DNA of 64,000 nucleotides, taken from positions 1,364,001-1,428,000 of the forward strand of contig NZ_JABMKW010000020.1 of assembly GCF_013204795.1 (NCBI RefSeq). Reading direction: 5' to 3'. This document shows, one piece after another, positions 51,100 through 59,418 of the stretch. The notes under the pieces are model-generated. The model ran no database searches. It was given only the letters and a program-made list of their open reading frames with translations, and was not told the DNA's origin. The position numbers and the translations under genes were made by a program. Every line of letters starts with the position of its first letter. Positions within the stretch are counted from its first letter, which is position 1. The stretch is from Pedobacter panaciterrae. Lineage in GTDB: Bacteria > Bacteroidota > Bacteroidia > Sphingobacteriales > Sphingobacteriaceae.

Positions 51100-51543
51100 T
51101 TAACCAGTATGCTTAATTTTAAAGGAACTCAGCGTCGTCATAATTAAAATTGCATAGGACAGGAATACCATGATATTTCGAGAGAATCCATGCTGACTCA
51201 ATAGAATATTCGCTTGTAAGGAATATAAAAGCATCGTTGAAAGGCAGCATAACAAAGCGATGATGATCAACAGTGTTCTGATTGCCTTATCAGGCAGGTT
51301 ACTTGCGATCATGTTATGATAACAAACTGCCAGTAAAAAGTAGGCAGGTAGGGATAACACGCTGCCGAAAAGTATTCCAAAGCCAATGAAGAAAAGATAA
51401 AGTCTGTAATCTTCCTGACCTCGGAAATAAATTGCGAAAAGAAGCGCTGTTAACACTGGTCCTGCGAGTACAACCACAAACCAGGAATTGACCAGATACT
51501 TATATTTCTTGAACATGAAACTAAGATACTTATTCCATGGCAA
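51100..51543 (-). CDS. Small polytopic membrane protein, function unknown
   Basis: A 147-residue protein (138 if started at MFKKYKYL, 51516) with four spans: WFVVVLAGPVLTALLFAIYF, LYLFFIGFGILFGSVLSLPAYFLLAVCY, TLLIIIALLCCLSTMLLYSL and NIMVFLSYAILIMTTLSSF. It resembles in topology the membrane protein at 50066 but not in sequence. Context gives no function. Confidence 0.6.
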   Translation of the reverse strand: MPWNKYLSFMFKKYKYLVNSWFVVVLAGPVLTALLFAIYFRGQEDYRLYLFFIGFGILFGSVLSLPAYFLLAVCYHNMIASNLPDKAIRTLLIIIALLCCLSTMLLYSLQANILLSQHGFSRNIMVFLSYAILIMTTLSSFKIKHTG

Positions 51544-52010
51544 ACTTGAATATCCAACTCACCTATTTAGCGTTCAAAAGAAAACAGGAAAGTCAACCCC
51601 CAGACGCTTATCTTGATCATAAGTAAAATTCTATAACATTTATTAGATAAGCCTGATTATCCACTGAAATAACCTTAAATACATTACCAGAAGATAAAAC
51701 TAGATCTGCGAGGTTCTTTAATCTCTAACGACAGCAGAAGATTATATCATGCTGACCGCAAAAGTGAGGAAGAACCTAAAATTGGCCAGTCCATTTCGGA
51801 GCAAAGTGGCCGGAAAATAGGCTGACGAGTAAGTCACGAAACTACTAAATGATTATAGCCACATATAAATTGCTGTAATATCCAAACTACTCATAGTCGA
51901 ATTTAAAAACTAAGAACTATTCAATTTCTACCGTTTAGAATCTGCTAATAAATTAAACCGGTTTGTATATTTAAAACAAAATTTGAAATTCAAACGAAAC
52001 GCAAAAAACC
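51544..52010. other. Intergenic region, no supported gene
   Basis: 467 bp, AT-rich, without a credible frame, strong hairpin or recognisable repeat. The last part must contain the promoter for the gene at 52011, but no clear TAnnTTTG element was found. Confidence 0.5.
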
Positions 52011-53591
52011 ATGTCACTAATTAACGATCTATCCAATGCAGGAATTATTGACCAGCAAGAAGCTATCGAATTGAATAAGAAAATCGAAAAAAGCCAGTCA
52101 GCATCAAAAGATATTTTAGAAATCCTGTACCGCTTTTTTATGCAAAAAATAACCGGGAGTTCTGAAGCTGGAAGTTTTTTTGTGTCGGTAGGGTCACCAG
52201 AAACCCAAGACGATGCGAACCATCACAATGAGAAAGAACAATCAAAATTTCTTGAGATCCTGTATAAGGAAGGCATAGTCCCACAGAGCATATACCAAAA
52301 GATAAAAACGATTCCACATACAGCAGATGAGTCTGGTTATTTCGCCATGCTCCATTTATCTAGAGAGTTGATGTCATTTTACAGGTCCTTCACAATTGAA
52401 AATCAACTAGCATTCGCCTCTTTACTTGAAGGGAAAAGTCCTCATGGCTCTGATTCCTTGCTCGAGGATCAAAAGAAAAACAAACTTATTCAGGATATAA
52501 AGGCCGAAAAACTGGAGACTTATCTCGATTTTTTCAGGTATTGCCATGAATGCAGATTTGTTAATGTTGTGAGCTGTCGGGGCAAAGAACATATTCTTTT
52601 AAAAGAGGTGGTTAAAATATTGAATCAATTATGCTATAATGCATTTACCATCACTGAAATTACCAGTTACGATGAGGATTTTATTGGAGAACCTTCCTAT
52701 GACAATAAGCAAACTACAATTGTGATTAGTACAGGTGCCAGAGAACATCGTTATACATATACATTTCGGCAAAACGAGACTGAAAACCAAGGCGAATATA
52801 AACTCAAGTCATTGTTGGAAAATCTTTTGCTCATGGCAAATCAGCTATTAGGCGATTTTAACGCCACTTATAGATTAACTGGAATTACCAATCATTTAAG
52901 TGAAGCTTTATTCCCAGGCAATAGAGCGCAATATGCCATTTGCCGTTTTCAACAGGAAAACCGCAATATCCTGGATTTTTATGATATGCAAAAAAGATTT
53001 TTGTTTAATAGTCCTTCTCCCTTGTTCATTAGATTTCCACTTTCATATCTGCATATAGAATATGGTATTTACCACATTAAAAAATGTGGGCTACTAGCGC
53101 ACATAAATAATGAGCAATATGATGATATTCTAACCAGCGTTTACAAAAGCACGTATGGTCACGTGGCGGATTTACTCGCTATCTTTCCAGATACGGTTGC
53201 CGCTATTAATCGAACAGTGAGTTCCGGGCACAAACCGTATTATGAGTTCTTTTTGGCATTAAATCAAATTTCGCATGGCGTCCTCAATTTTACTGAAATT
53301 TATGACGGGATTCCGGAAGATTTCACATTTGAAAGTGAATTGACTTTTAAGGTTTCCTTCAAATGTAATGGCGAATATCATGAGGTAGATTGCAACCTAA
53401 TAGGCCAACAATTTAGTGATAACATAGTTTATTATATCATAAACGAAATCATCCGGAAGAAATATACTGAATACCGACTCACACAACTAATTAATAGTAC
53501 ACATACACACGACAACTATCTTTTTGTTACAAATCAACAAAGTGAATACTTGCAAAGCATGAAGCTTTGGGAATCAATAGATCGTTTTTAG
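52011..53591 (+). CDS. Large cytosolic protein of unknown function
   Basis: A 526-residue protein without signal peptide or membrane span. The N-terminal about 130 residues are helical with two similar segments (NDLSNAGIIDQQEAIELNKKI and LEILYKEGIVPQSIYQKIKTI), as if a short helical motif were repeated. The middle is mixed alpha/beta (RGKEHILLKEVVKILNQL, IVISTGAREHRYTYTFRQNE). The C-terminal part (ELTFKVSFKCNGEYHEVDCNLIGQQFSDNIVYYIINEIIRK) is again alpha/beta. No catalytic or nucleotide-binding motif is recognised. It is flanked by degraded genes and a conjugation operon, so it may be cargo. Confidence 0.75.
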   Translation: MSLINDLSNAGIIDQQEAIELNKKIEKSQSASKDILEILYRFFMQKITGSSEAGSFFVSVGSPETQDDANHHNEKEQSKFLEILYKEGIVPQSIYQKIKTIPHTADESGYFAMLHLSRELMSFYRSFTIENQLAFASLLEGKSPHGSDSLLEDQKKNKLIQDIKAEKLETYLDFFRYCHECRFVNVVSCRGKEHILLKEVVKILNQLCYNAFTITEITSYDEDFIGEPSYDNKQTTIVISTGAREHRYTYTFRQNETENQGEYKLKSLLENLLLMANQLLGDFNATYRLTGITNHLSEALFPGNRAQYAICRFQQENRNILDFYDMQKRFLFNSPSPLFIRFPLSYLHIEYGIYHIKKCGLLAHINNEQYDDILTSVYKSTYGHVADLLAIFPDTVAAINRTVSSGHKPYYEFFLALNQISHGVLNFTEIYDGIPEDFTFESELTFKVSFKCNGEYHEVDCNLIGQQFSDNIVYYIINEIIRKKYTEYRLTQLINSTHTHDNYLFVTNQQSEYLQSMKLWESIDRF

Positions 53592-53752
53592 TTCTTTTTT
53601 GGATAAACTAAATCTAAATAAAACTATAATTAAATCAACTATGATTTCCCAGGCATTAACGTTGGTCGCTATTTTAAAAAATGCTCTTGAATTTGTGAGC
53701 AAAAATGTTAATTTTAAGTGCGCTTATCCATTGGGATCGGGTTAAAAATTAA

Positions 53753-54967
53753 TTGATGATGAGACGAATAATCGTTTTTGTGTTATTGATGCATTTCTTT
53801 TGCCGGGCTCAGGTTTCGGCTCAAAAAGATGTCCAGCCTAAAAAACCTTCAATCCTGGCTAAGAATGAATTTGTCATCACAGGAAAAATTATAGGAAGGG
53901 ACACGGGAAACCTGGTTCTGCTCTACTACGATAAAACCGGGAAATTTGTTAAAGATACCACCGTTTTAAATCAGGGCGCTTTTATCTTTAAAGGACTCAT
54001 CTCAGAACCGACCCGCGCGCAGCTCATCGGAGATTTAAAAGCAACGCGTATGAATGATCCCAACAAGACCGACGTATTTCTGGAGCCAGCTAGCATGCAA
54101 CTGGAACTGATTGAAGGCTCCTTTCTTAAGGCAAAGTTAAGTGGGTCTAAAACACAGACCGAATTTGATGCGTTTCATCAAACGGAAGAACGGTGCCGGT
54201 TCATCAGTGATTCGCTGAAAGTGGAACGGGCAGAAATTTTAGAGACGATTAAGAACCAGGGAAAATCAGCTGAAACAGATAAAAGATTCAGCAATCTGAA
54301 TGCTAAATATGCAGCACTCAATAATAAAAAAAATAAGGTCGCCATTGACTTTTTTACTACTCACCCAGACTCCTATGTAAGCCCGCTTTTGATGTGGGAT
54401 GCTGATGACAAAGATCAGCTCACTTATGAACTTATAAAATCATCCTACAACAAGCTGTCTGATGGTCCGAAAAACAGCCTATACGGTAAATTAATTGATA
54501 AGAAGATTAAAGCAAAAGAAGGAGTTGTCGTTGGGAATGCCTTGCCAGGCCTGGTGGCTAGAGACATGAATGGGAAAGTTTTTAGTCTGGAACAATTTAA
54601 AGATAAAAATTACGTCCTGCTGGATTTTTGGCATGAGGCCTGTGGCCCTTGCCGGGTGCAGTCAAAACAGTTGAAAAAACTTTACGGGTTATATCAGGCC
54701 AAAGGGCTGGAGATAATCAGTATTTCCTGGGATAGTGATGAGACCATTTGGAAGAAAGCCGTAAAAGAAGATGGAATTGGTGCCTGGTACAACATGATGA
54801 TGAAGGACGCCGAGGTTAGTAACGGTGAAACAAGTGTTACCACCCGATTCAACATACAGGCGTTTCCAACAATAATTCTCGTTGATAAGAAGGGCATAAT
54901 TTTATATAGAAACGATGGGATTGACGAAAAGGGTTTGGATGCTGCCTTGGCATCTTTAAGACTATAA
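53753..54967 (+). CDS. TlpA-type exported thioredoxin-fold protein with DUF4369 domain
   Basis: A 404-residue protein with signal peptide (IIVFVLLMHFFCRAQVSAQ). Residues about 37-120 form a DUF4369 beta domain (FVITGKIIGRDTGNLVLLYYDKTGKFVKDTTVLNQGAFIFKGLI). A helical linker is followed by the thioredoxin domain (about 265-404), where LLDFWHEACGPCRVQSKQLKKLY holds the CGPC active site and RFNIQAFPTIILVDKKG supplies the cis-Pro. It acts as a periplasmic disulphide reductant or isomerase. It stands alone on plus, convergent with the mobilisation operon. Confidence 0.93.
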   Translation: MMMRRIIVFVLLMHFFCRAQVSAQKDVQPKKPSILAKNEFVITGKIIGRDTGNLVLLYYDKTGKFVKDTTVLNQGAFIFKGLISEPTRAQLIGDLKATRMNDPNKTDVFLEPASMQLELIEGSFLKAKLSGSKTQTEFDAFHQTEERCRFISDSLKVERAEILETIKNQGKSAETDKRFSNLNAKYAALNNKKNKVAIDFFTTHPDSYVSPLLMWDADDKDQLTYELIKSSYNKLSDGPKNSLYGKLIDKKIKAKEGVVVGNALPGLVARDMNGKVFSLEQFKDKNYVLLDFWHEACGPCRVQSKQLKKLYGLYQAKGLEIISISWDSDETIWKKAVKEDGIGAWYNMMMKDAEVSNGETSVTTRFNIQAFPTIILVDKKGIILYRNDGIDEKGLDAALASLRL

Positions 54968-54991
54968 TCACTATGCTATTCTTTGAATCTG

Positions 54992-57046
54992 CTACAAAGA
55001 GAGGCTCTTTTTTTCTCCATTAACTTTCTTTCTCCGGCTAGATTTTGCTTTCAGCGTTTTTTCCTGAGGCCGGTTTCCTACAGCTAGCTTTTCTACATTA
55101 TCCTCCTCCGTTGGCATTAGCTTTGCCATTTCTGTACTGATCAGCTCCTGTATATCCGCCCTGATCTGTTTATAATTTTCCCGGATCTCCTCATCGCTTA
55201 CCTTCCTGATTTCAGGCAATGGCCGATAAGCTTTCTCTTCTAATCTAATCGCCTCATGATCGTTTACAATCTCCGCATGAAACATCTTCAGTTCAATCTT
55301 CTGATCAGGGTTATCTGCCACCATCCCCACAAATTCACCGGATGACAGCGAAGCAATTTTACTGGCCGGAATGGCAGCATCCAGCTGCACAGACCGGCTG
55401 ACCGAAGTATCGGAACTGTTAATACTTATGCTTTCCCTTTGCTGCATGATCTTTCCAAAAGTTTCAGACAGCTTTTTGGCACTGTCACCCGTTACCTGCC
55501 CACTAATGATATTGCCCGAGATCCCGGCAATAATATTGGCCTGCTCTGAACCGTATTCCTTTTTAACCTGCTCTATCGACTGAATCCCAATCGTACAGCT
55601 CACCAGATTGCTTCTGGCGGTGGTAATCGTAGGTACCAAATCTGCTACTAAAGTTGGGTACTCATCAAAAATAAGACTGCATTTTAGTTTGTCCTTTTGA
55701 TTCACCAGCTTTAAAATCCGGTTGACATAAAGTGACAATACCGCGCCATAAGTCTGTAGTTTTTGCGGATTATTCCCCAGGCACACAATCTTAGGGGCCT
55801 GAGGGTTATTAATGTCCAGCGTAAAATCATTCCCGCTCAGCACATAATAAAGCTTGGGAGAAACCAGCCTAGCCATACTGATCTTGGCACTTCCGATCTG
55901 GCCTTCCAGCTGACCCCATTCTTCTTTTTCCCAGGCCGAAACAAAGGGATTGATCAGCGCTTCAATTTCCCCCTGCTGAGTAAGGACGGCAAACAAACGC
56001 CTGTAATCAACCATCATCAGCTCAATCGTATGGGGCAGTGTACAATATTTGCCATTTTCGTATCTCCGCAAATACCAGATCAGCGCAGTCACAAAACTGA
56101 TGGCCGATTCCACGAAAAAATCACCCTGCTTTTTGATCCACTCCCGGTTTAACCCCAGCATAATCGTCCGTGAGGCTTCTGTCGCATCGGTAATATCGGT
56201 CATCCCTTGTGGCTCCAGCGGGTTACAGCGGTGCATGATCTCATCAAAGCTGATCACATACAGGCATGGTTTAACTTTATAGTTTTTCGCATATTTCAGC
56301 AACTTATTATAAGCCATGGTACTCAAATCGCTGTATTTAAAATCATAGACCAGCATCGAAAAACCTTTCTTCAGGTGCTGATCGATCACATGGCGAATGT
56401 AAAAATAAGTCTTGCCCGCGCCAGCGCTGCCCGAAAGCAGGGTACTTCTGAACGGATTGATAATGTTTAACCAGCCGTTTCTGGTCTTTCCATTCAAAAT
56501 ATACCTGGTTGGCAGGTTGATGCTGTACTGATTCTCCAGCAGCCTTTCTTCCTGGGGAAAGGTTTCATTATCCTTGTTGAATATATCCTTGATCATCTTA
56601 ATCTGCAGCAATCTGGACAGCAGGTTCCCTCCCGCAAGCATTAACAGAAAACCCAAACCAGTACTGCTCATATAAAGCAAAGAACTGGTTTGGATGTCTG
56701 CCTGGACCATTAAAAAGAAATGACTTATGGTATACAGGATCAGGCCGGTAATCAGATAGGTAATGATCGTTTGCTTTCTGATCTTTTCATCCTTTTTACC
56801 TTTGGCACCAATCAGCGAAAGGACCAGCAACAACAATGCAGCTCCTTTAGCCCCTAATTCAGTCTGAAAAACCAGATGACCGCTAAAAGTCTCAAGTAAT
56901 CTGTCTGTAATTTCAGCCGTCAATTGCCAATACCGGAAAGCGGGATAACACATGATGTAAAAGTGTATCGCAAGTATGGCAAGGCTTAATAGTCTGGTAA
57001 AATCCATGATCTTGCGTAAGGCTTGTATATTTTCTCCTGTTTGCAT
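54992..57046 (-). CDS. Type IV coupling protein (VirD4/TraG-like, MobC of Bacteroidetes elements)
   Basis: A 684-residue ATPase linking the relaxosome to the transfer pore. Membrane segments occupy about residues 17-145 (SLAILAIHFYIMCY, GAALLLLVLSLIG, TIITYLITGLILYTISHFFL, GLGFLLMLAGGNLL). Walker A is SGSAGAGKT at 205-213 and Walker B is SLIFDEYPTL. DITDATEASRTIMLGLNREWIKKQGDFFVESAISF and ARSNLVSCTIGIQSIEQVKKEYG are typical. The C-terminus is basic. It follows the relaxase by 3 bp, completing a mobilisation operon of three genes. Intact. Confidence 0.95.
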   Translation of the reverse strand: MQTGENIQALRKIMDFTRLLSLAILAIHFYIMCYPAFRYWQLTAEITDRLLETFSGHLVFQTELGAKGAALLLLVLSLIGAKGKKDEKIRKQTIITYLITGLILYTISHFFLMVQADIQTSSLLYMSSTGLGFLLMLAGGNLLSRLLQIKMIKDIFNKDNETFPQEERLLENQYSINLPTRYILNGKTRNGWLNIINPFRSTLLSGSAGAGKTYFYIRHVIDQHLKKGFSMLVYDFKYSDLSTMAYNKLLKYAKNYKVKPCLYVISFDEIMHRCNPLEPQGMTDITDATEASRTIMLGLNREWIKKQGDFFVESAISFVTALIWYLRRYENGKYCTLPHTIELMMVDYRRLFAVLTQQGEIEALINPFVSAWEKEEWGQLEGQIGSAKISMARLVSPKLYYVLSGNDFTLDINNPQAPKIVCLGNNPQKLQTYGAVLSLYVNRILKLVNQKDKLKCSLIFDEYPTLVADLVPTITTARSNLVSCTIGIQSIEQVKKEYGSEQANIIAGISGNIISGQVTGDSAKKLSETFGKIMQQRESISINSSDTSVSRSVQLDAAIPASKIASLSSGEFVGMVADNPDQKIELKMFHAEIVNDHEAIRLEEKAYRPLPEIRKVSDEEIRENYKQIRADIQELISTEMAKLMPTEEDNVEKLAVGNRPQEKTLKAKSSRRKKVNGEKKSLSL

Positions 57047-57049
57047 GTG

Positions 57050-58318
57050 TTAAATCTTTAGGGTTCTTTTTTTCTTTCTTTTCTTCCTTGGCATCCAACC
57101 AGCATATTCCTGTGTACCTTTCAGCAAGGTTTCAAGTACTTTCGGATGCGTTTCGGAATGCAAATCATCGTGTTGCTTTGACATCCTTTCCTCCTTTGTC
57201 CCCGCTAGAAGTGGTTTGTTTTGGATGGACATTTGTAACGGATTGAGCGCTTTTTGTGTAGACACCCCTTTACCTAATTGACTCAAGACTGCTTTGGCCG
57301 TATAGGCTTTCCCAAGGCTGCTCCCATTAAATACTGTTTTATGAATATGGTCGATGAAGGTGATTCCATAGGTTTCATTTTGTTCATTGTTCCTGAAAAG
57401 TACGGCCACACCCTGCGCTTTCAGGGCATTCACAAATTCAGATTTATTACCAGGATTCGCTGCTATGACCTTATCAATGGTTGCTTTCAGGGCAGGGTTG
57501 TGCGCTATTTTATTTACCTGATGTTTCGGGAACTGTTCCTCCAGCCATTGCAACGTTGGCTTGGTGTATAAGGAGCTGGATTTAATGGGTACACCGACCT
57601 TGTTCCCTTTTTCGTCCAATAAACAATAAACCAGTCCCCTTTTCCGGAACATTTGAGCATCCTCCGGCCCCCTGTCCGCAATCACATTAAACTGTTTTAA
57701 AATGGCGTTTAATTCCGGCAAGGAGCCAAACTGATAAGCATTAATTACGGCATTAACCGTATTGCTGATTGCTCTCTTCGTAGGTAAACGTCCATATAGT
57801 ACTTTTGACAAATCAACCGGCTTAATGGCGGGTTCCGCTTTGTACTGCTTGCTTTGTGCCTTAACCAGTTTAAATTCTGATTCAATTTCTTTTCTTGCAT
57901 TTTCTGACCTGATGCAGCCTATATTATGCAGATCAATCGGCTTGCCATCCCTTTGCATATTGGTCGTGACCAAATGCAGATGATCATGGGCCGCATCATA
58001 GTGACGATAGGCAATAAAAGGCTGATCCCCAAAACCTATTTTATCCATGTAGGCGATGGCTATTTGTTGCAGGGTCTGATCACTCAGTTTTTCAGCTGCA
58101 TCGAAATTCAGGGAAATGTGCAGCGTATTGGTCTTTACTTTAGGATTCAGCATCAGCAGGTTTTCAAATCGCTGCAATTTCTGATTGAAATTCATCTGCT
58201 CAATATTCCCGGCAAAGCCACTGGCAAGAATCAGCTCTGCAGTTCCTTCCAGGACTTTATTCTCGTTGTAATGCAGTGCCCCTCTCAATTTCTTTCCCGT
58301 TACGATCTTGGCAACCAT
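57050..58318 (-). CDS. Relaxase / mobilisation nuclease (MobB-like, HUH)
   Basis: A 422-residue relaxase that nicks one strand at oriT and stays bound to it. The N-terminal catalytic domain starts MVAKIVTGKKLRGALHYNENKV, and NTLHISLNFDAAEKLSD precedes the histidine triad in YRHYDAAHDHLHLVTTN (H111, H113, H115). The nucleophile is probably Tyr17 (LHYNENK). The C-terminal part (about 200-422) is basic and probably DNA-binding. It overlaps the accessory gene upstream by 19 nt. All motifs needed for nicking are present. Confidence 0.94.
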   Translation of the reverse strand: MVAKIVTGKKLRGALHYNENKVLEGTAELILASGFAGNIEQMNFNQKLQRFENLLMLNPKVKTNTLHISLNFDAAEKLSDQTLQQIAIAYMDKIGFGDQPFIAYRHYDAAHDHLHLVTTNMQRDGKPIDLHNIGCIRSENARKEIESEFKLVKAQSKQYKAEPAIKPVDLSKVLYGRLPTKRAISNTVNAVINAYQFGSLPELNAILKQFNVIADRGPEDAQMFRKRGLVYCLLDEKGNKVGVPIKSSSLYTKPTLQWLEEQFPKHQVNKIAHNPALKATIDKVIAANPGNKSEFVNALKAQGVAVLFRNNEQNETYGITFIDHIHKTVFNGSSLGKAYTAKAVLSQLGKGVSTQKALNPLQMSIQNKPLLAGTKEERMSKQHDDLHSETHPKVLETLLKGTQEYAGWMPRKKRKKKRTLKI

Positions 58319-58710
58319 TTTTCTGCTAACTGATTGATCATGGACAACAGGACAGCTGTTTTAGCCTCAACAGTCTTGTACAATTCCGCTAATTTTTTAA
58401 CATGGATTATTTGATAGGACGCTCTTTTGTCACTATGAAAGGCTTTGGTGACCTGGTTGATATTGATACCTATTGATCTCAGTTCTTTACGGATTAGTGC
58501 CAGCTCCTCCATTGCAGCATTCAAGGTCATGTCCTTATAAAAGACGGTGATTTTTTCTTTGCTTAATAACTTTCTTGCCACTTCCCCCACAGTATGACAA
58601 TCACCGCTTTTCTGAATTTTTTCCAGCCTGCAATAAACCGCATGGGTTACCCTGGTTCTTACGAAATGGGTTAATAGCTCTTGGGGATTTGCAGATTTTT
58701 TCCTGGGCAT
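58300..58710 (-). CDS. Relaxosome accessory protein (MobA-like, ribbon-helix-helix)
   Basis: A 136-residue basic DNA-binding protein. RTRVTHAVYCRLEKIQKSGDCHTVGEVARKLLSKEKITVF fits a ribbon-helix-helix domain. A family-typical tail follows (MTLNAAMEELALIRKELRSIGININQVTKAFHS). It directs the relaxase to oriT. It is the first gene of the mobilisation operon, and a nested inverted repeat lies 64-105 bp upstream. Confidence 0.92.
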   Translation of the reverse strand: MPRKKSANPQELLTHFVRTRVTHAVYCRLEKIQKSGDCHTVGEVARKLLSKEKITVFYKDMTLNAAMEELALIRKELRSIGININQVTKAFHSDKRASYQIIHVKKLAELYKTVEAKTAVLLSMINQLAEKWLPRS

Positions 58711-58734
58711 CTCTGATATCTTTTATGGATTCTT

Positions 58735-59088
58735 AAAGGGCAAGTTCCGCAGCCCTTTGTTTATTGGTGGTAACCAGCAAAGCGATTTTCGTGGACGAAA
58801 ATACATCTTTGCTGGGCTCACGAGAGACCGAATTGACCAGGGAAATTCCTGGGGGAACTTCGTTAGTACTATTTAGCTGCTTCGAATTTGTAGTAGTTTT
58901 TTCGCTGCTTTATTTCAGCAGGTTTCGCTATTCTTCCTTTTCTCTATTCTCCGCTCCCACTGGCAGCATCGCACGTAACAGCCTTTTGATTTTCTTCCTT
59001 GGAGACACGGATTTCCTAATTGGAAGTTGCAGTTTATAGGTGGAAACTCCAGCAATGCTTTCTCTTCGATTGGTTAATGTTCTTTTCA
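58735..59088 (-). pseudogene. Possible frame-broken small gene upstream of the mobilisation operon
   Basis: A minus frame starts at 59088 (MKRTLTNRRESIAGVSTYKLQLPIRKSV ...) and stops near 58927. Lysine-rich protein-like sequence resumes in another frame (KPAEIKQRKNYYKFEAAK) and then in a third (NSTNEVPPGISLVNSVSREP ... STKIALLVTTNKQRAAELAL), ending at 58735. This may be a decayed gene of about 110 codons, but the last part coincides with the candidate oriT repeat, so chance reading is possible. The remainder of 58711-59418 shows nothing else. Confidence 0.3.
58774..58815. other. Candidate oriT: nested inverted repeat upstream of the mobilisation operon
   Basis: Outer arms CCAGCAAAG (58774-58782) and CTTTGCTGG (58807-58815) enclose inner arms TTTTCGT (58786-58792) and ACGAAAA (58795-58801) with a GG loop. 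Both are perfect. The 42-bp structure lies just upstream of the accessory and relaxase genes, where transfer origins of such elements usually occur. The nic site is not identified. Confidence 0.55.
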
Positions 59089-59418
59089 TGTTGATTTCTT
59101 CTTCTTAACCAAAGTTTCCATGAAAAAATCCAAGTCCTTCCCAAGAAGGTGAAATCTGGGGAATGGAACTTCGGTTAGACAGCCTGTTCAATTATCTCGA
59201 TAATGCTACCCAGTTTAAGATCCTAGGAAGAAGAATGGTCAATAGCTGTCAACCACTAAGGTAGAAAAACTGATATTCAAACTATAATAGACTAGATAGT
59301 GAAGTTAAAGACAGATCTAAAAATTCAACTCGATTAATCAACCGCTAAACTACCACGATTATTATCCATCCAGTATCTTCAATGAGAGATCTTCTTTTTA
59401 CCGGCCCACCTGATTTTA

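Noticed and set aside
58764..59039. Plus-strand 91-codon frame upstream of the mobilisation operon
   Set aside because: Phe/Ser-rich composition typical of an antisense shadow. The opposite strand carries protein-like pieces and a nested inverted repeat.
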